DNA of 64,000 nucleotides from Artemisia argyi (GCA_030686995.1 CM060691.1:58849338-58913337); one strand, 5' to 3'; positions 10,981 through 22,289 are shown, counted from the stretch's first letter. A program made the numbers and translations. Notes: a model not told the origin generated them from the letters alone.

Positions 10981-12386
10981 TGATGCGTGGGAATTTTACC
11001 AGGCTTTACCTCTCGAGGGATCTCGAGAAGCTTACAACCCCCACCAGGCAGTGTACCTGATCGTTGTAGTATAGTATAGTGACAAGTATCGGGGGATTGA
11101 TCGTTCAGCTAGGAATAGTGTCGCTAGGATTAGAAAACCTAAATACTAGTTCTAAAGGTGAGGGATGATTATTTTTGTATTTTTATATTTTTTAGAAAGC
11201 AAGTAAAAATCTCGAGTTTGAAGGATTTGGGCGGAATTAGTTGCTAGTCAACTAACCCAATACTAAGATGCAATCAAAATAAAATACTAGAAATGAAAAT
11301 AAGCTAAATTATACTAAGGTTGTGAGCAATAAGTGGAGAAAATGTGTTTATTTAGATTTCACTACTCCCTAGACATCTTTTACAAGTTAATTACTTGTTA
11401 TAGTTGCATGGATGACGGATTGTATTCCTTAATACCATTCATGGGGTATCGCACATAACTCCCCAATTCTATGAGCTCTTATCTCCTCCTACACCATGCC
11501 CCGCACAACTATAGGGATTGTAAACAGTGGCTCATGCATTAAATACAACCAATAAAGACCTTAGTGCAATAGGTTCATGTTTCCTAAGACGTTCAAGCAT
11601 GTTACCATTTGGAGATCTGCCAGTTTTCTTAAGCCTAACATATAAATTCATTCATCCAAAACAAACTATAAACAAGTAATCAACATATAATCAACATCTA
11701 GGTTTCATTAGATCCAAGCAAACACAAGATAGATCTAGCCTAGCATGATGAAATTAAGACAAGAACAAGATATAGACAACCAACACATAGACATATTGAT
11801 TGAATTAAAAGAACACTTATCTTAATTACATGTGAAAGGTATCAAGGGGTTGGAACCCTTGAAAAACCTATAAAATTCGCACCAAGTTCGTACTAGGGTT
11901 TCTCCAAAACTTCTCTTTTTTTAATGTGAAAATTAGAAAACTATATATAGAAAAAGGGGTCTGACGGCGTCAAGACCAACCTTGTGACGCCGTCACCTCG
12001 CCGCCAAAACTCTTCTCGGACTGCGTTGATCTACATTTGACGCCGTCAAGTGATAATCATTTCCAGGCCGTCATGACTTTTACTCTTGACGCCCTACTTC
12101 GTGACGCCTTCAAATCTTTTCTGGATCGTCATGGAATTTTGCTCTTGACGCCGCCAGGAAATTACTCTTGACGCCGTCACCTACTGTTCCCAGCATGGAA
12201 AATTAAGACTTTGGCGTTTTCTTCACTTTTATGCTCCAAAAACGTCCGAATTGCTTCCTTTTCCAGATTTCACTCCAAAAGTACCTAAAATCACAAAAGG
12301 AACGATTTAGGGCAATATTTGATCAAATAAATTCAATTCCGGGCTTAAATGACCCCCTAAAAACGGATCATTTTTCGCCTCATCAA
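10981..12386 (-). repeat. 5' LTR of element A1 (family A)
   Basis: 1406 bp from TGATGCGTGG to CGCCTCATCA (plus strand), sense minus. It holds the TGACG palindrome array at about 11962-12178, the TATA box near 11943, and the tRNA-Asp-like segment at 11061-11075. As the 5' LTR it would drive transcription leftwards. Confidence 0.9.
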
Positions 12387-13649
12387 TTATATACAGTAAG
12401 TTCCTTTATAAAAATAAATAACATGGGTAAAATAGAAAAAATAATAAATTTCAACTTTTTATTTACGAAAGTGGACGATGTTTGGAGACAAATTAAAATA
12501 TTAAAGAGGACAATGAAAATAAGACGGAGAAAGTAGTTTAATAAGTACATATATAATTCTATATAAGACATGAGAAAAGTTTAATGTAGAACACAAAATA
12601 TCTAAAGATTAGAGCGCTCCATCTCAGCCATTAATCTATCTTTCATCCAATGGCCATAATTAAATATTTGCATTCTTTTTTAATTAACACAAGGGCAGTT
12701 TTGTAATTGTGCTCTTCCTTCATTTACTTACATATCTCACCCGTAATTCTCTCACCCTCCCCGATTCTCTCTCAATAACGGTTTCCCCTTTTCAAACCCT
12801 AATCCCCAACTTCAAAATTAATCTTAATCACTTCTATTCAATGGAAATACGACATGAAATTACACTATCTAGAGGTGAGCCGTTGCGCCAATCATCTTCA
12901 TTTCCTGTTGCCGATCAAAATTGGCCCCAAAATATTGATATTGGTAAATTTTTTGGAATATAATTCGATCTATTGCTCATATTATACGGTTAATTGCTAT
13001 TTTTGATTCTTATAGTGTTATTTGTTGAATTTGAATGATTGATTAATGTTGCTAGGAAGATTATTATATTTTGATTGATACGTTTTGTGTTGTTAACTTT
13101 TTTTATTTTGTTGAATTAGCTGATGTTTTAGGCGCACTGCGTTAATAGATGCTTTTGGTTAGTTATTGTGTTAGTTGACTCTTTAGGCACATTGTGATTT
13201 TTTTATTGATGTTTTTTGGCGCACTATGTCAGTTGATCAATTAGTCGTATATGTGTACTATTTTGAATTGTGGAATATAGTTTCCACTGGCATTGGCGCT
13301 AACCTCAAATCGCGCTTGAATTACGTGGTAGTTCATATGAGGTATCAACACTATATGGGATGAAAAGATTGTATCCTATACGTAGGACTGCGTATCTTGT
13401 TGTATTGTTTAAGTGATAGGTTGACTTAATAAAAGCTCTTATACTGCTGTCATATTTAATGAATCAGACTTGATGCACTTACAAACATTTAAGCTTGCTG
13501 GAAAGGTGATGACGTGATTGTATTTGACAATGTTGAGAAGGTTTTCACCTTTGCCTTCTAAAAATGTCATGAAATAAGCAGGTTGTGACATTAATCTATA
13601 TGTTTATACTTCAATTGTTTACTTTAACTAAACTGGGACATTCTTGCAG

Positions 13650-14117
13650 TTATCAAAACTTGGTTCCGTTAATTTCGAGAAGATGGTGAATGTTAAACAT
13701 TATTCTCATGTCATGCATATCAGCTCCACGGTAAATGCTTATTGTCACACATATTGCATGGACGATTCAGTCACACATGGTTATGATTGGCAATTCAATA
13801 GGCACAATTAAAGCTTTATTTGCAATTTTTTTTAAAAAAAAGTTGGGATTATATGCATACAGATTTCCAAATTCGGTTTTCTTAATGTGTTTATAGCTAC
13901 TGGTCAATCGAAAGTGGTCTCTTTCTGTTTGCCATTTCACAATGCTATAGGAGTATAGGATCATTCAATTTTTGTAAGCTTTGTGCCGTATGCTATAAAA
14001 TCAATCTAATGTTCGCTTGTTGATCTATAGGTTATTGGAGAGCTGCTTGATGAGCTGAGTACTTAGGACGCACTTCGTGTAGCATTGCCTGTTGGCACAA
14101 TCAGTGGTGCCCCTAAG
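13650..14117 (+). pseudogene. Anthranilate synthase alpha subunit pseudogene, two exons
   Basis: Anthranilate synthase component I turns chorismate into anthranilate in plastidial tryptophan synthesis. Two exons are visible. Exon one (13650-13730) follows a TTCTTGCAG acceptor and encodes a segment ending HYSHVMHISST. A GT...AG intron (13731-14030) separates it from exon two (14031-14117), which encodes GELLDEL, a stop, then DALRVALPVGTISGAPK before GTTTAT. These are the well-known chorismate-binding motifs around HVMHISS and the ALPVGT.SGAPK loop. The in-frame TAG replaces the usual Cys-Trp region, so it is dead. No other exon of the enzyme is recognisable, so this is a fragment of roughly 55 of some 600 residues. 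Confidence 0.75.
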
Positions 14118-14519
14118 GTTTATAATTTTTAATCATGCTTTTCATTGTAACTTAATATCCCAAATATAGGACCTTTCACATGTCTTGTATGTTTCTTGTT
14201 CTTTCACATGTCCAATATCTTTATGCCATCACAATTAATGAAAATTCAGTAAATGGGAAAATAAGCTCACTTTATCTGGTCACATATTATGAGATTATTC
14301 ACTTCCATTCTTGTGGATCTACCAAATATTTTTTATTTGCATATGACACCTTGACGTAGGTGTATAATTAGTGGTACAAGGGTAAACTTCTTTCTTTATT
14401 TGTATTTGAGTTTTTTATATTGATTTTGGCTATGATAATTATCGATTATGTTTGATATGATTGTTGAAATTGTAAACTGATTTTTGTTGATTTCGTTTTA
14501 TCTAATTTTGAAATATTCA

Positions 14520-15226
14520 AATCACATGTGATTTAATACTATTTCATACTTTGGATGTTTTAATTTAGTTCATAAGAAACATAATCTCGTAAATGATGTC
14601 GATAATCGCATATAAGATGATGGTGAACTCCATACACTGATGTTCATGAAGGTACTTTTTTTTTTTTTTTTTTTTTTTGATAATGTGATATGTGAATCAC
14701 ATGTATTTATGACAATCACATGTGATTTAGCCTCTTTCATAGCATTTTTTTTAATATTTTATGTGGTACAATCATATGTGATTTCACTTATTAGGTAGAA
14801 GTTTGCATGTTATAATTTGTTAATATCAAATCTTTTAATGCAGGCGCTGCAGTTGCTAAAAAAAGGTTCATCGTCGTAAAACTGTTGCTTATAAGAAGGC
14901 GCAACCGAAAATGAAGATGAGGCTCAAGGATAGTGTTGAGTTTGAAGGAGTTGGAGTCAGGCTAAGGATAACATAGCATCTTTTATTGAACTGTTAGAAA
15001 TGGTTAGAAATAGGAATATGGTTTGAATTAGGAATCCCCGTTTTCAGGGACTGGCTTAGGAGTTGCACTAGGAATCAATGGCTTTATACTTTTTAGTATT
15101 TTGGTGTAACATGTTGTATTATGAACAAGTATTTTGTTATGAAATCAATGCATACAAATTTTGTTTAGCTAATTTTGGTAACTGTAAATATATGTTAATT
15201 ATTTTACACGCGAATCACATGTGATT
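14520..15226. repeat. Dispersed perfect palindrome AATCACATGTGATT
   Basis: Three perfect 14-bp copies lie at 14520-14533, 14714-14727 and 15213-15226, with near copies at 14695-14708 and 14770-14783. Each has a CACATGTG E-box-like centre. No such copies were noticed elsewhere in the window. The function is unknown; they may be subterminal repeats of a DNA transposon. Confidence 0.6.
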
Positions 15227-15772
15227 TACACACGAATATATATATATATATTCAGTTCAATTTGTTAAAAAGATTTTTTTTTCATCAAAATAGAGTCAAA
15301 ATGAGCAACAAACTGCGCAGCTAGTCTTTTTTGGATTGCAAAACTAACTCTTTTGAAAACTACATTCGTGGATATATGTGTCATAACATTACTATTCATA
15401 ACTCGTTGGACTCTTTCCACTGCCTCATGTGCAAAAAACCAAATGTATCAAACGCAAAAGGAATAAACACGTGTTGATTTTCAATGCATGCTTTCTCGTG
15501 TTTTGTCACTTTGCACAAGGCGGCTTTCAAAGCGGCATGTTCAGTTGTAAAACCCCGACTACTCAACCCCACGAGAGGAGAATTCCCGGTTAGATCCACA
15601 CAAGCATGTTTCCCTCCAACCCATCCAAAAACCAAAATGTCAGCCGGTCTCAATGCAGATCTTTCATCTGACGGGTCCGTCAAAAAGTTCACAAGCGCTT
15701 CTTTCTTGACGGAGATCCCAGCACACCTACATACATCAAAAAGGACGTTTGTAACAAAATCATGTCTGTAGT

Positions 15773-15958
15773 CAGGGGCGGAGCCATGTGTATGGTAGTG
15801 GGGGGCTGCCCCCAACGAAGCTCCTGTAGACACACGAATTATATAGGAAAAAAAGTTAAGTTGATAGAAAAAAGGTGGAGTGCCTACAAGCAAATATTTC
15901 GTGTGCCCTAGACTCTTTTTAGTAACCACAATGAAAGGCTTCTAAAATTTTTTCTGGT

Positions 15959-16036
<78 letters not shown>

Positions 16037-16644
16037 AAAATGGTGAAAGGAGCGAACAAGAAGAAGGGTTACATAGGAAAGTGGGAAAGATAGTTGTATG
16101 CCTTTGGTGAGAGTAGGCTACACCAGCTAGCACCTAAAGTGTAACAACTTGATAAAATATAAGTATTACTCCGTATTTATTTTAGTAAAAACAACAGAAT
16201 ATTATAATCTCTTTTGTATTTTTCTTTTACCAATAATTGCACAATGATAGATACAAATTACTATATAGTAACTTACGATGCTCACGATTTATGATAGAAA
16301 TTCAAGATGTTCTTGGTGTATACTTTGTGAAAATTTAGATGATTTTATTAACGACATAAGTTATCTAGATCCATTTTTTTAGTGTTATAGGTTTCTTCAA
16401 TTTGTTTAATGTTCTGGCTTCAATAAATAATCAGGTTGTTTTAAAGTTAATGTATTTAAAAAAAGGCAAGCGCACCAATACAATTTTCACGACATTTTGT
16501 TTGTTCTCGTATAATTGTTAGTTGTATCAAGTAGAGCATTTTTATTGCCTTAAATTAAACCGGACCCGATTCGTTAAAAATATACTAAAAATCATTTTTT
16601 TTGTTCGACGCCCCCTGTAATCACATTTCCTGGCTCCGCCACTG
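15773..16644. mobile_element. Non-autonomous hAT element in the RLE-like gene
   Basis: An 872-bp element with ends CAGGGGCGGAGCCA and TGGCTCCGCCACTG, inverted with one mismatch. It is flanked by 8-bp duplications TCTGTAGT (15765-15772) and TCTGTACT (16645-16652). Ends and TSD length fit hAT. It contains a long (TA)n tract and no transposase. Removing it with one TSD copy restores a continuous reading frame across the junction. Confidence 0.85.
15961..16031. repeat. (TA)n microsatellite
   Basis: About 35 uninterrupted TA units inside the hAT element. This is likely a length-variable locus. Confidence 0.95.
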
Positions 16645-17163
16645 TCTGTACTTGAAGCCTAGGAGCTGTTTACAATGAACCGCATGTTCCACAAAGGAAT
16701 CTAAACATGCCTTCCGACAAACAAGGCATATCTTATCAACCGGAAATAATGGAATCATAAGGCGATACTTAAGGCTAGTACGATACTCCACTGGTGACAT
16801 ATGTTGACCTAGCCCATCTATGGGGATAGCTAGTAGAAAATCCTGAGCATGTGGTGCGCGTAGACACTCAAAAATATCTTTCTGCCTCACAGTCATGTCA
16901 AAGTGAACTTCCATATCCTTGATCATTTCACTAAGAAGGACACTCGCTAGTGTTTGTTGGGCTTTAGAGGAGACGGTGTCCTTATGAGTGAAACCACTAA
17001 AATCAAAGCTTGGAATCATATCACGAAGACAATCCAGAGCAGAAACATAATCAACATTCATATCGCATATGCCACTGTCACGTGAGATGTGGTGTTGTAG
17101 CACCCAAGATTGGGCCCTCGATGCCACAAAAGTATAAGAGGAAACCACTTTTGCTGAGTACAC

Positions 17164-17848
17164 ATCTCATCACATTATCATTAGGCTTATAATTAGGTCT
17201 ATGTAATTAGGTCCATTTATCATTTTTTTTTCCTTTTAAATTGATATTATTGTTGACAGTATGCTTGAAAGTTTTCCCTCGCCGTATCAGTTTCACATCA
17301 TAAAAAAACAATTTTTTTATTATTTTTTTTAACTTTACCTCAACTATTGCAACTGTTTCTCTATCTTCCTTTGATGTTTTATTTTTTTATCATTTAATAA
17401 TATCTTCAATATACCCCACAACGACCAATAAATAAACTATTTTTCCCCAAAATCAAAACTCTCTATTTTGTTTTGTAACTCAAGTCCTTCAAAGGAATTT
17501 TTTTTCCCAGTGATGAAGGTGTGATTATCCCCTCAAAGAAAAGAATAAAATGGTGTTCCGCGTACTCTTTCCAGCTCACACACTAAACACTTAAACTTAT
17601 ACAACAACGAAATAAAAGCAACTACTCATAAAGAAAATATAACTACATTAATCAAAATTGTTACAGGCTACAAGTAACTGAAGTTTCTATATACGTATTA
17701 GTTTGTTAAACATCATTTTGTTTTTAGCATGTTAGTAAGATTATTTCGTCCGTCACTTCTTACAATGTCATCAAACTCAAGGACCGATAGTTATTGTTTT
17801 GCCTATTGCATTTAGTCGTTATACAGAAGAGGGGAGTTATATTAAATA
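17164..17848. other. AT-rich spacer, no feature seen
   Basis: Poly-T-rich and AT-rich sequence without a credible reading frame, RNA gene or transposon end. Confidence 0.6.
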
Positions 17849-18433
17849 CCAAACTTTTCTTACATACCAAGTGACTCATTCCCACCATCCATTTAAAAAG
17901 AAATCAATGGTTGAGATTAAAAGCATTTTAATATTTCACCCATTTTTTATAATTTAAATATCTCTTAAACCGTTAATCGTTAAGCAAAAATAATTACACT
18001 ATCGCGACGAGCATTTAATTATCTTTCTATAGACGGGCACTTTGATATACTTTCGACAAAAAAAAAAAAAAAAAATCGTTTTTTTCACTTTTTTTTCGTG
18101 GCCGAAAAAATCATATATGATATTACATATCATATATTATCATATGTAATATCATATATGATTTTTTTCGGTCACGAAAAAAAAATGTGAAAAAAATGAA
18201 AAAAAAAAATTGTCAAAAATATATCAAAGTGCCTATCAATAGAAAGATAATTAAATGCTCGTCGTAACGGTATATTTTTTTTCGCTTAACGATTCACGGG
18301 TTGAAATATATTAATATTTGAAAAAAATGATGAAAGTAGGTTTTTTAAATTGTTGGGATTAATCTCATCTATTAGATCAAATAAAGAAGAAGGAAGATGG
18401 GGTGAAGATTAGTCCCTGTAAAAAAAAGTTTGG
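17849..18433. mobile_element. Foldback (long inverted repeat) element
   Basis: The two halves are reverse complements over most of about 585 bp. The outer ends are CCAAACTTTT and AAAAGTTTGG. The segment GACGAGCATTTAATTATCTT near 18004 is mirrored near 18260. The centre (18100-18177) is an almost perfect palindrome of ATATGAT-type sequence. It would fold into one long hairpin. No coding sequence is present. I could not settle the TSD; a Mutator-like foldback MITE is the best guess. Confidence 0.6.
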
Positions 18434-18787
18434 TCCTCAAATGATATTATATATTGGGTAAATATTGTTTAGCTTATAAGTTAGGTGCATAATTCTGTGT
18501 AATGTTGCATAAGTCGACAACTTTGTTCAAGTATGTACAAGTCCTGCACAAGTATACAATTTTTGGGTAAATATGGTTTAGCTAAAAAGTATGAAAATCA
18601 AAATAGGCAATTGAATGATAAGAGAAAGAAACAAAAATGTGATAGATAAACATAAAATAAAAGAGTAGTAAAGGTAATAAGTATGGTGAGGTAACAAATA
18701 AATTTAAAGGTCACTAAAAAATGGGGCCATTGAATATTAAATTTATAGGTTTTGTTGCTGTATCCTTTTGCTTCTTCCTTGTGCTTA
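18434..18787. other. Spacer, no feature seen
   Basis: AT-rich sequence between the foldback and the Tourist-like MITE. Nothing is recognised apart from the TTA target site at its right end. Confidence 0.5.
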
Positions 18788-19005
18788 GAGCAACTACAAT
18801 GGTAAAAACTAGAATAGCTTTTCACTATTTAGATAAGTCTTTTGAAAGACTTTTTTTGCATTGCATGAAAAGCTTTTTGAAAAGCTTCTTAGAAAGACTT
18901 GGTATACTCCAAGTCTTTCATCAAAGTGGTATGTATTAAATGTGTGTAGCATTAATAGCATTAAATGCTCCAAGTCTTTATGACTTGGTGCCATTGTAGT
19001 TGCTC
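18788..19005. mobile_element. Tourist-like (PIF/Harbinger) MITE
   Basis: A 218-bp element with 15-bp perfect inverted ends GAGCAACTACAATGG and CCATTGTAGTTGCTC, flanked by TTA at 18785-18787 and 19006-19008. The trinucleotide TTA target and the ACAATGG-type terminus are typical of Harbinger-moved MITEs. The interior carries short inverted repeats of AAGTCTTTC/GAAAGACTT. A Harbinger transposase pseudogene lies in the same window, but no link is shown. Confidence 0.8.
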
Positions 19006-19433
19006 TTAGTCATTCCACCCTTAGTAGAATGATTAAGAGCGAAAAAAAATTACCAAACACCAATGTCTTTGACTGATTCAGTTTTTTTGTGCTGAGTCAT
19101 TTGATTAAGTGGCTATCAAACATAGCCAAAGATTAGAACTATAAAACTGGAAACAACCGTGATAAATTACTGTATTTATCTTTTTATATAATAAAATAAA
19201 ATCTCAAGTTGTGACTTTCGTATTTAGAAGAAAAGAATGTTTCCTTATTAGGTAATAATTGAATTATTACTTTTTAATTTATAAATTTATAAATTCGTTT
19301 TGTTGATATACTACACAAATAGAAGATAAATACAAAAAATATATAAAAGAAGTAACTAACAATAAAATTAAACTTTTTAAATGATTATCTTTAATAATAA
19401 AATACTATAATTAAAAATTATAAATTAAACAAA

Positions 19434-19820
19434 GGGCCTGTTTGGCAGGAGCTTTTGAGGAGCTGTTAGCTTTTTGTTACAAAAATAATCTCTTCTAAAA
19501 TAAGTAGCCTCGTTTAGATACATTGACTTTAAGCTTTTATTTCAAACAAATCGCTCCTAAATGAAAAGCTAATTCATGAAGCTTTTTAAATATCTTGGAG
19601 CTGTTAAAACTTTAAAATACTGATATACCCTCCAAATAATTATTTACGATTATAAATATGTCCTTTTATGTCATTTTACATCTTATAATTACATTTAACA
19701 GCTAACTTACCAAATGATTTTATTGAAAAAATACAGTTTATAGCTCATGTTAGCAGATTTGCAGTTTACAGCTTACATCTTACAGTTAACAGCTTACAGA
19801 TAGTTTTGCCAAACATACCC
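19434..19820. mobile_element. hAT-like MITE
   Basis: A 387-bp element with ends GGGCCTGTTTGGCA and TGCCAAACATACCC, flanked by TTAAACAAA (19425-19433 and 19821-19829). The true TSD is 8 bp if the ambiguous terminal base belongs to the element. The ends match a common plant hAT-MITE type. The 428 bp between this and the MITE to its left holds nothing I recognise. Confidence 0.7.
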
Positions 19821-19872
19821 TTAAACAAAACAAAGATTAAATTATTTGTTTTTTAATAAATTAAAATATACC

Positions 19873-19875
<3 letters not shown>

Positions 19876-19913
<38 letters not shown>
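19876..19913. repeat. Poly-A tract (A38)
   Basis: A homopolymer run. No retroelement body could be assigned to it. A similar A41 run lies at 21725-21765. Confidence 0.9.
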
Positions 19914-19914
<1 letters not shown>

Positions 19915-20190
19915 GGAGCATTCGTGAACATTATAACTAGTTAAAAGATGCATAAGGAATAACATAAAAGAATAATTATGTTAACAAGATGATGATAATT
20001 GTACTAATAAAATAAAGTGTGTTATATTTGGACCCCCTAGTAAGAAGGGGGTTTGAACAGTAGCATACATAAAGAGTTGTACTGTATGTATCGTGGTATT
20101 ATATTATGTGCATTGCGGTTTGTACGATTGACTTCGAAAGGTTCGAATTGTATCCCATAAAATAGTGAGATCTAAATATCACATCGAAAG

Positions 20191-20240
<50 letters not shown>
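20191..20240. repeat. (TAA)n microsatellite
   Basis: About 17 units of ATA/ATAA-phase trinucleotide repeat directly abutting the RLE-like fragment. Confidence 0.95.
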
Positions 20241-20241
<1 letters not shown>

Positions 20242-20722
20242 GGCATCGTATGGACCAATAAGGAGATCACGCGGTCCACTGCTCTAGTGAAGTGGGTGTT
20301 AAGTTCAGGCATAATTTGGTACGTGATATCCTTGTTGATATATGCTCAAGGCAAGGATTATGGTACGCAAGGAGGCTCCAATGGGGTTTCTTTCAGAGAA
20401 CGGGAAAGAATTACGTCCAGTAGATGTGCTATTATTCAATTAGCTGCAAGGTAAGGATGCTTGTCTGGATGTGACTGGGGTCTCTCCGTTTGCTGGGACT
20501 GGAGTGACTTTGTAGGCTCCTGGGGTAGCTTTGAGCAACGCGGTGGAAAAGAAAAGGAAGAAGTATGCATCCAAGTGTGAAGACAATGAATACAAGTTTG
20601 TCCCTTTTGCTTTTTCTACGTTTGGGGAACTTGAGGTGGAGGCGTTGAATACGCTGTCTCGTATCAGTTCTATTGCCAGTAGCCATTCAAACAATATTAA
20701 CATAGCGTTTGGTATGTCGTAA
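20241..20722 (+). pseudogene. Second RLE-like zinc finger/endonuclease fragment
   Basis: In shifting frames this reads GDHAVHC (end of the zinc motif), then RHNLVRDILVDICS, then GKDACLDVTGVSPFAG, then KYKFVPFAFSTFG-like sequence. These match, block by block, the corresponding parts of the pseudogene at 15290-17163 (EHAVHC, RHDFVTNVLFDV, GKHACVDLTGNSPL, FIPFAFDTFG). The upstream zinc half is missing at the microsatellite border, frames change between blocks, and a TAG follows GVTL. It is a diverged relative on the opposite strand, not a recent copy. It ends near 20722. Confidence 0.65.
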
Positions 20723-21721
20723 TTAAAGGAGGAACGGAAAAGATTATTACGATGGAATGAGAAAATGTTGTTTGTTTATATTTATATGATGTAATAATTT
20801 ATTAAAAGGAATGACTCATTACACCAAAACCATTCCTTAAGGGCCCCCTACTTTTTTTTTTTTTTTTTTTCATTATATCCCGTAATGGAATCAAAATTAC
20901 ATAAAAATCCACCATTAACTAACCATATTAATGAAACTTCTCATCAATAATGAGCATTTTAGTCTTTCTGTTATAATTTCATTGCGTCTTATCAAACAAA
21001 CCAAACATGATAAATAATGATAATGACTCATTACATTACACCACTTATTCCATTACATCGGTTATTCTATTCTTTTAACATTTTATTTTGTCCTACCAAA
21101 CGAACCCTAAAAGTGGTGTTTTTATCTTTCATCGAGTTAATTTCTGTATTCAAAAAAGAGTGTGAGCATAACTTGTGTCTAAACTTCCCTCTAATTTTAT
21201 GTAATCTCCCATGTTTTTAATAAAAAGCGTTGGTTAAAATAATATTAATAACAATAATAATTTAAAAAAAAAAAAAAATTAGAAGATATAAATGACTTAA
21301 TGACATGATTTTGATTGGATAAAGGGTATGGAGATTCGTGAACCGTTGGACATGTACAACAAAATAGATGTTGGCTGCTATCATGGCCCAAACGGTCCAC
21401 AAATCACCACGTAAGCAGTTGGTAAAATGTCAATTTTCAATTTTTGTTTGTTATGTCAAAACAAGATAAAATAATTCATGCAAAGTAAGCACGTAGGTAT
21501 AAACTTAGTAATTTTATCTTTGAAAGCATGCATACGGACATACTAACACATGATTTTTCATTCGTGTTACTTTATTGTGTTACAATTGGCTTTGTAATTT
21601 ATGTTTCATAGTTTTCCGGCATAAGTTAAGTCAAATTGGTGTAAACAAAAGCTCAGTTGCTTATGAATTAGTTTGAAATAAATCCATGTAACAAATTTTT
21701 TAAAATTTCCAAATATTAGAC

Positions 21722-21767
<46 letters not shown>

Positions 21768-22040
21768 CAACAAACTTTTAAATTTTAATCCGATATCATA
21801 CTTTTACTTACATGTCACGACTAGCTACTCTTTATGCCAGTTATTTTCTTTCTTCCATGATTTTATTTGCTGATTTGAAGCACCATGTCACCTGAATTAT
21901 GCCATCATTAAAGTTAATATACTTGCTCTATTATATTTACTAAAAGTGAAAGTCAATATGAAGTCGACACAACCACAACCCATCGTCGGCAATTTCCACA
22001 GCAAATTACACTTAACACTTCCCACCTACAAGGGTCTACT
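20723..22040. other. AT-rich spacer with possible MITE remnants
   Basis: No gene is seen. 20811-21110 has repeated AATGACTCATTAC blocks and ends in TCCTACCAAACGAACCC, which resembles a hAT-MITE terminus, but no matching left end or TSD could be fixed. An A41 tract lies at 21725-21765. Confidence 0.4.
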
Positions 22041-22230
22041 TCTAGGGCTGAGCATCGGGCCGGATCCCGACCCGACCCGACCCGCATATACCCGATACCG
22101 ATTGAAGCCAAAATTCCCAACCGACTCCCGAACCGATTTATGTCGGGTCGGTTTCGGTGACTTTCGGTAAATGTCGGGCGGTAGTCGGGCATAATTGCCA
22201 AGCCCGATTATACACTATATGATCCAAGCC
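22041..22230. mobile_element. Possible hAT terminus (GC-rich subterminal repeats)
   Basis: TAGGGCTGAGCATCGGG at 22043 leads into repeated CGACCC/GGGTCG blocks. This looks like one end of an Ac-like hAT element with subterminal repeats. No opposite CAGCCCTA end was found downstream, so this is a fragment or a chance match. Confidence 0.35.
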
Positions 22231-22289
22231 CAGTAACAGATTTTGCAAAGCTACAAATTGTTTGGCAGCCCACTAGCCCAGTAACAGAT

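Larger units (their letters stand above)
5726..12386 (-). mobile_element. Element A1: non-autonomous Ty3/gypsy (Athila-like) LTR retrotransposon, 6.66 kb
   Basis: A complete LTR element with 5-bp duplications ATTAT at 5721-5725 and 12387-12391. LTRs are 5726-7130 (3' LTR in sense) and 10981-12386 (5' LTR). A tRNA-Asp-type PBS lies 6 nt inside the 5' LTR, and a short purine-rich stretch precedes the 3' LTR. The 3.85-kb interior has one long gag-like frame and no protease, RT, RNase H or integrase, so it needs enzymes from elsewhere. The LTRs differ at scattered sites: I see at least ten substitutions. One terminal base has changed (TAATG instead of TGATG at 5726). Confidence 0.9.
5611..12535. 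mobile_element. Stowaway-like MITE split by element A1
   Basis: The left end CTCCTTCCCTCTCACTTTAA (5611 on) and the right end, read inward, CTCCGTCTTATTTTCATTG (12527 leftwards) both match the CTCCCTCCGTCCCACTTTAAT consensus of plant Stowaway (Tc1/mariner-type) MITE termini, from memory. A TA follows the right end at 12534-12535. Joining 5725 to 12392 across the A1 insertion gives one element of about 260 bp. The ends are degenerate, so the exact borders are uncertain. Confidence 0.5.
12640..15250 (+). other. Gene-like debris with ASA exons, possibly a captured-gene transposon
   Basis: An ATG-started exon-like stretch (12841-about 12940) ends at a possible donor, GATATTG|GTAAAT. Then come the two anthranilate synthase exons (13650-14117). 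A final exon-like stretch (14844-14976, after TAATGCAG) reads KKAQPKMKMRLKDSVEFEG in one frame and stops at TAG 14974-14976, with an A7 run causing a frame change. I do not recognise the first and last pieces. Copies of the palindrome AATCACATGTGATT lie in the last intron and downstream. The mix suggests a Pack-MULE- or Helitron-type capture, but I could not define element ends. Confidence 0.4.
15290..17163 (-). pseudogene. LINE-type C-terminal zinc finger plus restriction-like endonuclease protein, broken
   Basis: The upper part (16653-17163) has an open frame with AHAQDFLLAIP-like and EYRTSLKYRL motifs and a zinc set C146-X2-C149-X10-H160-X3-C164. After the hAT insertion (15773-16644) the frame resumes at 15772 with RHD, then RPAD (about 15642-15653), a spacer and ACVDLT. 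The order zinc finger, R-H, E, (R)P-x-D, D matches the C-terminal restriction-like (PD-D/E-XK) endonuclease region of RLE-class non-LTR retrotransposons, from memory of R2-like proteins. In Asteraceae such proteins are often labelled auxilin-like, which I think is misleading. Lesions are the hAT insertion and a frameshift in a T6 run near 15432; similarity continues in another frame to about 15290. No RT domain is seen. Confidence 0.65.

Noticed and set aside
12231..12536. 101-codon plus-strand frame
   Set aside because: It lies in the LTR of A1 and runs over the LTR end into the MITE. Similar short frames in other LTR copies diverge and end at the LTR border.
15484..15771. 95-codon plus-strand frame
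   Set aside because: It is antisense to the RLE-like pseudogene, whose motifs are on the minus strand.
20811..21110. A hAT MITE
   Set aside because: One plausible end (ACCAAACGAACCC) but no matching left end or target duplication was found, so it is only mentioned as spacer content.
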